Part shown: piece after piece, positions 1 through 5,911 of the stretch
Numbering within the stretch: the stretch's first letter is position 1
How the letters are laid out: each line of letters opens with the position of its first letter
Source: an uncultured Lachnospiraceae bacterium
GTDB taxonomy: Bacteria; Bacillota_A; Clostridia; Lachnospirales; Lachnospiraceae
Assembly: GCA_902795835.1 (NCBI GenBank)
Contig: CADBNA010000067.1
Coordinates: 1 to 9,996 of the forward strand
Length of the DNA stretch: 9,996 nucleotides
Direction: 5' to 3'
The notes under the pieces: model-generated
The model's database searches: none
What the model was told of the DNA's origin: nothing
The model's input: the letters and a program-made list of their open reading frames with translations, nothing else
Position numbers and translations under genes: made by a program

Positions 1-2547
1 GCCGAGGCAGAGCAGGCTGCTCTGCGCGCTGAGGCAGAGGCGGCACAGGAGAATACTGCTCTTCCGGAGACAGCCGGAACCGTGCTTCCCGCAGAGATTC
101 CCGCAGAAGCGCCTGCGGCGAAACCAGCTGCACCTGTCTCTCATGATGCGGCTCCCATTCAGGGCGAGACAGCGGAAAATGCCGCTCCCGAAGCCCGTGA
201 AAGCAAGCCTGCCAATGTAAAAGAGACCGCCGCGGGAGCAGTCTCCCGTCCGCATGGCCAAAGGAGCGCTGCCGACCGTCCGCAGGGTGCGAGAAGCGCC
301 GGAGACCGCCCGCAGGGCCCGAGAAGCTACGGAGACCGTCCGCAGGGCGCGAGAAGTGCCGGAGACCGTCCGCAGGGCGCGAGAGGCTACGGAGACCGTC
401 CGCAGGGCGCGAGAAGTGCCGGAGACCGTCCGCAGGGCGCAAGAAGTTATGGGGACCGTCCGCAGGGACGTCCGGGCTTTGGCCAGGCAGGTGCGCAGGG
501 CAGGACCGGCGGATTCGGAGCAAGGGACGACGGGCGCGGAGGCAGCCGTTTCGGACAGAACCGTCCGGCCGGCGGCAGACCGGGAGCCGGCAGACCGGCC
601 GCTATGGACATGGGCGTGAAAAAGCCCGGCCGTGATGCCAGCCATAACCGGGATAAGGATAAGACAAAGGGTGAAAAGAGAGACGGCAGATTTGCTTCTG
701 ACAGCAGAAACGGCCGCGGCGGACAGAAGAATCTGATTCCGAAGGCCCTTCAGAAGCCCGTGCACCGTCAGAAAGAAGATAAGAAAGAAGAAGTAAGGGA
801 GATCACGCTTCCCGAGAAGATGACAATTCGCGAGCTGGCTGAAAAAATGAAGATGCAGCCGTCCGCCATCGTGAAGAACCTCTTCCTGAAAGGAGAAATC
901 TGCACCGTAAATCAGGAGATTGATTACGACAAGGCAGAGGAAATCGCACTGGAGTACGATATCATCGCTTCCCCTGAGGAAAAAGTCGATGTGATTGCCG
1001 AACTTCTCAAAGAAGATGAAGAGGAAGAGACGGTTATGGTCTCACGGCCGCCGGTTGTCTGTGTCATGGGACATGTCGACCACGGCAAAACCTCTCTTCT
1101 GGATGCGATCCGTCACTCTCATGTGACAGACCGGGAGGCCGGCGGCATTACGCAGAATATCGGCGCTTATGTCGTCAGAATCGATGACCGGAAGATCACC
1201 TTCCTGGATACGCCCGGCCACGAAGCGTTTACGGCCATGCGTATGCGCGGTGCGAATTCCACGGATATAGCCGTGCTGGTCGTGGCGGCGGATGACGGCG
1301 TAATGCCCCAGACAATAGAGGCAATCAACCACGCGAAAGCCGCCAATGTCGAGATCATCGTAGCAATCAACAAGATTGATAAGCCCGGCGCCAACATAGA
1401 CAGGGTGAAGCAGGAACTGTCTGAGTACGGCCTGATCCCCGAGGACTGGGGCGGAAGCACGGTTTTTGCAGAGGTATCCGCCAAAGCCAAAGAAGGTATT
1501 GACAACCTGCTCGAGCTGATTCTGCTGACCGCAGATATCCTTGAACTGAAGGCCAACCCAGAGCGCAAGGCCAGAGGCCTGGTTCTGGAAGCAAAGCTGG
1601 ATAAGGGCAAAGGCCCGGTCGCCAATATCCTCGTTCAGAAGGGCACGCTGCATGTAGGCGACTATATTGCCTGCGGCGCCGCTTCCGGAAAAGTCAGGGC
1701 CATGATGGACGAGAATTCCAGACGTCTGAAAGAGGCGGGCCCGTCAACTCCCGTGGAGGTGCTCGGCCTGAATGATGTGCCAAATGCCGGTGAGATCCTG
1801 GTGGTGACCGATACCGACAAAGAGGCCAAGAATTTTGCCGCTACCTTTATCTCCGAAGGCAAGAACAAGCTTCTGGAGGAGACGAAGTCCAGGATGTCCC
1901 TGGATGATCTGTTCAGTCAGATCCAGGAAGGCACGCTGCAGGAGCTGAACCTGATAGTGAAGGCGGATGTGCAGGGCTCTGTCGAGGCGCTGAAGCAGTC
2001 TCTGCTGAAGCTCTCCAATGATGAGGTCCTTGTGAAGATTATCCACAGCGGTGTCGGAGCGATCAGCGAATCGGATATTTCCCTGGCTTCTGCGTCCAAT
2101 GCCATAGTCGTAGGCTTTAACGTGCGTCCGGACGCCACCGCAAAATCCATGGCCGATCAGGAAAAGGTCGACATCCGGCTCTACAAGGTCATTTATCAGG
2201 CAATCGATGATATTGAGGCCGCCATGAAGGGCATGCTGGCTCCGGTCTACGAAGAGAAGGTGACCGGTCATGCAGAGATCCGCCAGCTGTTCAAGGCTTC
2301 CGGAATCGGGACGATTGCGGGAAGCTATGTGACAGACGGAACGATCCAGAGAGGCTGCAAAGTGCGCATCAGCCGCGGCGGCAACCAGATCTTTGAGGGT
2401 AATCTGGCTTCCCTGAAGCGGTTCAAGGACGACGTAAAGGAAGTCCGCACCGGCTATGAGTGCGGTCTGGTATTTGAAGGTTTCAATGACATTCAGGAAC
2501 TGGATCAGGTCGAGGCCTATATCATGGTTGAAGTGCCCCGCAGCTGA
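1..2547 (+). CDS. infB: Translation initiation factor IF-2 (5' end outside window)
   Basis: This GTPase brings initiator fMet-tRNA to the 30S subunit and promotes 50S joining. The frame is open from base 1 with an Ala/Glu-rich sequence, so the true start lies upstream; the GTG at 82 is only an internal codon. In order, the visible product has a disordered Ala/Pro-rich stretch, 10-residue GDRPQGARS(A/Y) repeats (about 241-468), a Gly/Arg-rich segment (to about 600), a Lys-rich linker, and an IF2_N domain (about 802-966). The GTPase core follows: G1 GHVDHGKT at 1069-1092, G2 around GGITQNIG from 1141, G3 DTPGH at 1207-1221, G4 NKID at 1369-1380 and G5 SAK at 1477-1485. Domains II, III and the fMet-tRNA-binding C-domain complete it. 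It ends at TGA 2545, 38 nt before rbfA. Identity is certain; the full length is unknown. Confidence 0.98.
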   Translation, partial: AEAEQAALRAEAEAAQENTALPETAGTVLPAEIPAEAPAAKPAAPVSHDAAPIQGETAENAAPEARESKPANVKETAAGAVSRPHGQRSAADRPQGARSAGDRPQGPRSYGDRPQGARSAGDRPQGARGYGDRPQGARSAGDRPQGARSYGDRPQGRPGFGQAGAQGRTGGFGARDDGRGGSRFGQNRPAGGRPGAGRPAAMDMGVKKPGRDASHNRDKDKTKGEKRDGRFASDSRNGRGGQKNLIPKALQKPVHRQKEDKKEEVREITLPEKMTIRELAEKMKMQPSAIVKNLFLKGEICTVNQEIDYDKAEEIALEYDIIASPEEKVDVIAELLKEDEEEETVMVSRPPVVCVMGHVDHGKTSLLDAIRHSHVTDREAGGITQNIGAYVVRIDDRKITFLDTPGHEAFTAMRMRGANSTDIAVLVVAADDGVMPQTIEAINHAKAANVEIIVAINKIDKPGANIDRVKQELSEYGLIPEDWGGSTVFAEVSAKAKEGIDNLLELILLTADILELKANPERKARGLVLEAKLDKGKGPVANILVQKGTLHVGDYIACGAASGKVRAMMDENSRRLKEAGPSTPVEVLGLNDVPNAGEILVVTDTDKEAKNFAATFISEGKNKLLEETKSRMSLDDLFSQIQEGTLQELNLIVKADVQGSVEALKQSLLKLSNDEVLVKIIHSGVGAISESDISLASASNAIVVGFNVRPDATAKSMADQEKVDIRLYKVIYQAIDDIEAAMKGMLAPVYEEKVTGHAEIRQLFKASGIGTIAGSYVTDGTIQRGCKVRISRGGNQIFEGNLASLKRFKDDVKEVRTGYECGLVFEGFNDIQELDQVEAYIMVEVPRS
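241..468 (+). repeat. 30-bp in-frame tandem repeat in the infB 5' region
   Basis: Six full 30-bp units lie head to tail at 271-300, 301-330, 331-360, 361-390, 391-420 and 421-450. An 18-bp partial unit (451-468) follows and a degenerate unit (241-270) precedes. Each encodes ten residues of the form (G/A)DRPQGARS(A/Y). Units ending in Ala and Tyr alternate, giving a 60-bp higher-order period. Units 331-360 and 391-420 are identical at the nucleotide level, which suggests recent duplication. Because 30 is divisible by three, changes in copy number would keep the infB frame. Confidence 0.95.
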
Positions 2548-2567
2548 CCGGGACTGGTTTTCATTAC

Positions 2568-2573
2568 AGGTGG
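2568..2573 (+). promoter_or_regulatory. Ribosome binding site of rbfA
   Basis: AGGTGG lies 12 nt before the ATG at 2586. The spacing is on the long side, but no other purine-rich block is present in the 38-nt infB-rbfA gap. Confidence 0.55.
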
Positions 2574-2585
2574 GTTTGATCAGAG

Positions 2586-2999
2586 ATGAGAAAAAACAGC
2601 GTAAAAAATACACGCGTCAATGAAGCGGTCCGGGAAGAACTCAGCAGGATTATCCGCACGGAAATCAAGGATCCCCGTATCGCGATGATGACATCGGTGA
2701 CCTCTGCGGTTGTGGCCCCTGACCTGAAGACCTGCCGCGTGATGATCAGCGTGCTGGGAGACGAACAGCAGAAAAAAGACACCATGGACGGGCTGCGAAG
2801 CGCCGAGGGCTTTGTGCGGCGCGCGCTGGCCAGGTCGCTGAACCTGCGCAACACGCCGGAACTTCGCTTTGTTCTGGATGAGTCTATTGAATACGGTGTG
2901 CGTATGTCAAAAATCATCGATGATGTAGTCGGGGCAGACGAAGCCCGGGCGGCAGAGGAAACGGCGGAAGATGGCGGCAGCGGGACAGAAGAGGAGTAA
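2586..2999 (+). CDS. rbfA: 30S ribosome-binding factor A
   Basis: RbfA binds the 30S subunit near the 5' end of 16S rRNA and assists late maturation and cold adaptation. The 137-residue product has the family layout: a basic N-terminus (MRKNSVKNTRVNE), the conserved region around IIRTEIKDPRI, the central VTSAVVAPDLKTCRVMISVLG strand region, and the Ala-x-Gly kink typical of the type II KH fold (A73-E74-G75). LRFVLDESIEYG then leads into the C-terminal helix. The last 20 or so residues are acidic and Gly/Ala rich, probably disordered. The ATG at 2586 gives the normal N-terminus. The stop at 2997 lies 2 nt before the next start, so nrnA is probably translationally coupled. This is the usual position directly after infB. 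Confidence 0.96.
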   Translation: MRKNSVKNTRVNEAVREELSRIIRTEIKDPRIAMMTSVTSAVVAPDLKTCRVMISVLGDEQQKKDTMDGLRSAEGFVRRALARSLNLRNTPELRFVLDESIEYGVRMSKIIDDVVGADEARAAEETAEDGGSGTEEE

Positions 3000-3001
3000 G
3001 A

Positions 3002-3973
3002 ATGACGAAAAAGAGGGAGATTGGTGAATTCCTGCAGGGGGTGAACCGCGTGGCGATTGCCGGACACGTCAATCCGGACGGCGACTGTATCGGCTCCTGC
3101 ATGGGAACCTATCTGTATCTGCGGGACAACTATCCGGATATCCGCTCTGACGTCTATCTGGAGCCGGCGAGCGCTGTTTTTGACTTCATTGCAGACCTTG
3201 ATAAAGCACAGGACAGCCTGCCGGAGGATGCCTCCTGCGATCTTCTGATTCTGCTGGATGTCAGCAGCAGGGAGCGGATCGGTGTGGCCGGCGCCCTCCT
3301 GGAAAAAACAGAGAAAATTCTCTGTTTTGACCATCATGTGACGAATCCGGGAGGTTATACCTGGTTTTTCAATGAGCCCGATGCCAGTTCCGCGTCTGAG
3401 GTGGTATACGGATTTATGGATGAGGACAGGGTGAGTGCCGACTGCGCGGCCGCTATCTACACCGGAATCGTGAATGATACAGGCGTCTTTCAGTATGCGA
3501 GCACGTCCCCGGATACCATGCGTCTGGCAGCGCGGCTGATGGAGAAGGGAATTCCTTTTTCCAGGATTGTTGACCAGTCCTATTTTCAGAAAAGCTGGGA
3601 GCAGAACCGCGCCTGCGGCCATGTCCTTCTGAACAGCGAGCTTTTTTACGGGGGGCAGCTGATTATGGGCACTCTTTCTGCAGAGGAGATGTGTGACCTG
3701 CATGTTGCGCCCATGGACATGGAGGGTATCGCCGAAGCTCTTCGCAGCACGATCGGCGTGGAGGTGTCGGCCTTCCTGTACGAGAAAGAGCCCGGTGTGT
3801 GCAAGGTCAGTCTCCGCTCAAAGGAAACAGCGGATGTCAGCGGCCTGGCACAGACCTTCGGAGGCGGCGGCCATATACATGCTGCAGGCTGTCTGCTGCT
3901 GTGCCCCCTGGCCGAGGCAAAGGAGAAGATACGGGAAGGATGCAAAAGCCTTTTTCGGGAGGAAGAGTCATGA
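3002..3973 (+). CDS. nrnA: DHH/DHHA1 phosphoesterase, NrnA-type oligoribonuclease / pAp phosphatase
   Basis: Family members degrade very short RNA oligonucleotides (nanoRNA) and, in several species, dephosphorylate pAp, using two divalent metals. The 323-residue product carries the expected motifs: GHVNPDGDCIGS (H22, D26, D28), the LLDVSSRERIG motif, the signature DHH at residues 110-112, and YTGIVNDTGVF. The C-terminal DHHA1 substrate domain has VSLRSK and GGGGH (287-291) followed by AAG. The ATG at 3002 is set by GAGGAG at 2991-2996, which lies inside the last codons of rbfA. The stop overlaps the truB start (ATGA). Presence between rbfA and truB is the standard Firmicute arrangement. The family is certain; the balance between nanoRNase and pAp activity cannot be read from sequence. 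Confidence 0.93.
   Translation: MTKKREIGEFLQGVNRVAIAGHVNPDGDCIGSCMGTYLYLRDNYPDIRSDVYLEPASAVFDFIADLDKAQDSLPEDASCDLLILLDVSSRERIGVAGALLEKTEKILCFDHHVTNPGGYTWFFNEPDASSASEVVYGFMDEDRVSADCAAAIYTGIVNDTGVFQYASTSPDTMRLAARLMEKGIPFSRIVDQSYFQKSWEQNRACGHVLLNSELFYGGQLIMGTLSAEEMCDLHVAPMDMEGIAEALRSTIGVEVSAFLYEKEPGVCKVSLRSKETADVSGLAQTFGGGGHIHAAGCLLLCPLAEAKEKIREGCKSLFREEES
3305..3328. repeat. Perfect 11-bp inverted repeat inside nrnA
   Basis: The arms AAAACAGAGAA (3305-3315) and TTCTCTGTTTT (3318-3328) are exact reverse complements separated by two bases. As RNA, about 10 pairs could form around a 4-nt loop, with the right arm ending in four U. It sits immediately before the DHH codons (from 3329). It resembles a small bidirectional terminator, but the U tract is short and the stem is AU rich. 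Confidence 0.7.
3957..3962 (+). promoter_or_regulatory. Ribosome binding site fixing the truB start
   Basis: GGGAGG lies 7 nt upstream of the ATG at 3970 and within nrnA. It supports 3970 as the start rather than in-frame upstream codons, which would only read nrnA out of frame. Confidence 0.85.
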
Positions 3974-4908
3974 CGGATGGCGTCCTGATCGTGAACAAAC
4001 CGGCAGGCTTTACTTCTCATGATGTAGTGGCAAAGCTGCGCGGCATTCTGCACCAGAAAAAGATAGGTCATACCGGGACGCTGGATCCGGATGCGACAGG
4101 CGTTTTGCCGGTCTGCCTGGGGAAAGCTACGAAGCTTTGCAGTTTTCTGACAGACGAGAAAAAGAGTTACGAGGCCGTGGTGCTGCTGGGAACGGAGACA
4201 GACACACAGGATGTTTCCGGACATGTGAAAGCACAGCGGCCTGTCTGCTGTACAGAGGAAGAAATACGGGAGACGGTGCGCGGCTTCCTGGGTCCGCAGC
4301 TGCAGGTGCCGCCCATGTATTCCGCCCTGAAAAGAGACGGAAAAAAGCTCTATGAGCTGGCCAGGGCCGGGATAGAAGTTGAGAGGGAGCCCAGGCCGGT
4401 GACATTTTTTGACATTACTGTTGCATGGACAGACCTGCCGCGCTTCTGCATCCGGGTGACCTGCTCACGTGGCACCTATATCCGGACGCTCTGTCATGAT
4501 ATCGGACAGCGCCTTGGCTGCGGCGCCTGTATGGAGTCTCTGGTGCGGACCGGGGTCGGCTGCTTTTCACTGGAAGACGCCAAAGGTCTGGAAGAGATTC
4601 AGGCGGCGGCTGATGCCGGGACGGCCGGAGACCTGATTATTCCGACAGACGCCATGTTCCGCCGCCTTCCGGGGGTCCGGACAGCGACTGCGGCGGATGC
4701 GGCCGCCCGCAACGGCAATCCGGTCCCGGCGGGACTGACGGAGATTTTTGAACCCCCGGCCGTGGAGGACAGAGAAGAGCTGTGCTCCGGAGCGGGAGAT
4801 GAAGGGTCAGAAGATGTGCGGCTGTATGACAGCTGCAGGCAGTTTGTCGGGATATTCCGCCTGAAGGGGACGTATTGGAAGCCCGTGCAGATGTTCTGGG
4901 CCGGCTGA
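3970..4908 (+). CDS. truB: tRNA pseudouridine-55 synthase
   Basis: TruB isomerises U55 to pseudouridine in the T-loop of tRNAs. The 312-residue product opens with the typical MTDGVLIVNKPAGFTSHD. The catalytic motif GHTGTLDPDATGVLP follows, with nucleophile D39 in TLDP. The substrate-site blocks YEAVVLLGTETDTQD, PPMYSALKRDGKKLYELAR and CSRGTYIRTLCHDIG come next. The C-terminal RNA-binding region ends in the expected FVGIFRLKG...KPVQMF pattern. It contains an acidic, probably flexible insertion at about residues 258-285. The frame stays open upstream to 3799, but that part is nrnA read in another frame. The ATGA overlap with nrnA and the GGGAGG site set the start at 3970. It is followed after 29 nt by ribF, as in most bacteria. 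Confidence 0.96.
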   Translation: MTDGVLIVNKPAGFTSHDVVAKLRGILHQKKIGHTGTLDPDATGVLPVCLGKATKLCSFLTDEKKSYEAVVLLGTETDTQDVSGHVKAQRPVCCTEEEIRETVRGFLGPQLQVPPMYSALKRDGKKLYELARAGIEVEREPRPVTFFDITVAWTDLPRFCIRVTCSRGTYIRTLCHDIGQRLGCGACMESLVRTGVGCFSLEDAKGLEEIQAAADAGTAGDLIIPTDAMFRRLPGVRTATAADAAARNGNPVPAGLTEIFEPPAVEDREELCSGAGDEGSEDVRLYDSCRQFVGIFRLKGTYWKPVQMFWAG

Positions 4909-4937
4909 GAAATGCAGAACAGAGAGAACGAATCGGT

Positions 4938-5855
4938 ATGGAATACATTACAGAACTCCAAAACTATCATTCGGACAGGCCGACGGCAGTGACGCTCGGA
5001 AAATTCGACGGGGTGCACCGCGGTCACAGGAAGCTGATCCGGCGGGTGCACATTCTGGCCAGAAAGAATGGCTGGAAGGCGGCTGTTTTTACATTTACCG
5101 TATCGCCGCAGGTGTCGATGGGCGCCCGTCCGATGCAGATGCTGATGACCAACGCAGAACGGCGCGCCCTTCTGCGGGAGATGGATGTCGAGCTTCTGGT
5201 GGAATGTCCGTTCACACCTCAGCTGCGGAGCATGGAGGCGGAACGGTTCGTACAGGAGATCCTGCTGGACAGACTGCATGCGAAAACGGTGGTTGTCGGC
5301 ACGGACTTCCATTTCGGAAAGGACCGGCTGGGCAATCCGGAAATGCTGCAGCGGCTCGGTGCAGAGCTCGGTTTTGATGTTGAAATCATCCCGAAGGAAC
5401 GCGTGGAAGACAGGGATATCAGCAGCAGCTATATCCGTCAGGTGATCCGGGAAGGCAAGATGGAAAAAGCGGCGGAGCTGCTGGGCTATCCGTATTATAT
5501 CACAGGGGTAATCGTGCACGGACGGCATCTGGGGCATAAACTCGGCTTTCCTACCATCAACCAGCTGCCGGAGAAGGAGAAGTTGCTGCCGCCCAGGGGC
5601 GTCTATGTCTCGCGCACGCGGGTGGCCGGCAGAATGCTGGAAGGCGTGACCAATATCGGCGTCCGGCCTACCGTGAGCGGCTCATCCCTGAGCGTGGAGA
5701 CCTATCTGTTTGACTGCGCGCTGGACCTGTACGGGCAGGAAGCCAGAGTTGAGCTGCTGTCCTGGCGAAGACCGGAAAAAAAGTTCCTCTCACTGGAGGA
5801 CCTGAAAACCGCCATCGATCATGACATACAGGACGCTGACCACTGGTTTCAGTAA
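4938..5855 (+). CDS. ribF: Bifunctional riboflavin kinase / FAD synthetase
   Basis: RibF phosphorylates riboflavin to FMN and then adenylylates FMN to FAD. The 305-residue product has both modules. The N-terminal nucleotidyltransferase carries LGKFDGVHRGH (HxGH at 27-30) and SSSYIRQ (162-168). The C-terminal kinase carries GHKLGFPTIN (P205, T206, N208 around Mg-ATP), GVTNIGVRPTV, the likely catalytic base E254 in VETYLFD, and a final helix region with FLSLEDLKTAI. A TTG at 4875 would add 21 residues and overlap truB by 34 nt. The ATG at 4938 is preferred because it gives the usual MEYI-type N-terminus right before the Rossmann strand. The binding site is weak, a purine run AGAGAGAA at 4921-4928. 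Supplying FMN and FAD is unrelated to translation, but this position after truB is common. Confidence 0.95.
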   Translation: MEYITELQNYHSDRPTAVTLGKFDGVHRGHRKLIRRVHILARKNGWKAAVFTFTVSPQVSMGARPMQMLMTNAERRALLREMDVELLVECPFTPQLRSMEAERFVQEILLDRLHAKTVVVGTDFHFGKDRLGNPEMLQRLGAELGFDVEIIPKERVEDRDISSSYIRQVIREGKMEKAAELLGYPYYITGVIVHGRHLGHKLGFPTINQLPEKEKLLPPRGVYVSRTRVAGRMLEGVTNIGVRPTVSGSSLSVETYLFDCALDLYGQEARVELLSWRRPEKKFLSLEDLKTAIDHDIQDADHWFQ

Positions 5856-5870
5856 GGCGTCGGGGACTTG

Positions 5871-5887
5871 CCGGCAGGCCCTGCCGG
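5871..5887. repeat. GC-rich inverted repeat in the ribF-topB gap
   Basis: CCGGCAG (5871-5877) and CTGCCGG (5881-5887) form a perfect 7-bp stem around a 3-nt GCC loop, or 6 bp around 5 nt. There is no following T tract, so it is not a standard intrinsic terminator. It ends 13 nt before the topB ribosome binding site. It may be an RNA-stability element or a partial attenuator, or may be chance in GC-rich DNA. Confidence 0.4.
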
Positions 5888-5900
5888 ATCCGGAAAGACT

Positions 5901-5906
5901 GAGGTG
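5901..5906 (+). promoter_or_regulatory. Ribosome binding site for the TTG start of topB
   Basis: GAGGTG lies 5 nt before TTG 5912. The same frame has a TGA at 5900-5902, and only GGT GCG GAA separates it from the TTG. No ATG or GTG start is therefore possible, and the TTG start is decided by sequence. Confidence 0.85.
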
Positions 5907-5911
5907 CGGAA

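Noticed and set aside
254..619. Arg/Glu-rich 121-codon frame over the infB repeat
   Set aside because: The 30-bp repeat keeps a second frame open simply by copying one stop-free unit. The product is a repeat shadow inside infB.
82..822. Internal start sites for shorter IF2 forms (GTG 82, ATG 604, ATG 820)
   Set aside because: None has a well-spaced ribosome binding site, although internal initiation is known for infB in enterobacteria.
2564..3703. Long minus-strand open frames opposite rbfA/nrnA, truB/ribF, infB and the GGGtGRT gene
   Set aside because: They are antisense to genes with clear family motifs and have compositions expected from reverse-complemented coding DNA. Several are in codon register with the sense gene, which explains their length.
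3799..3969. N-terminal extension of truB
   Set aside because: The frame is open, but the sequence is nrnA DHHA1-coding DNA read out of frame. The GGGAGG site and ATGA overlap support the start at 3970.
4123..4138. AAAGCT-ACGA-AGCTTT dyad in truB
   Set aside because: Six-base arms are expected by chance at this scale, and there is no T tract or regulatory context.
4875..4937. TTG start for ribF giving 21 extra residues
   Set aside because: It would overlap truB by 34 nt, and the added residues do not resemble RibF. The ATG at 4938 gives the normal N-terminus.
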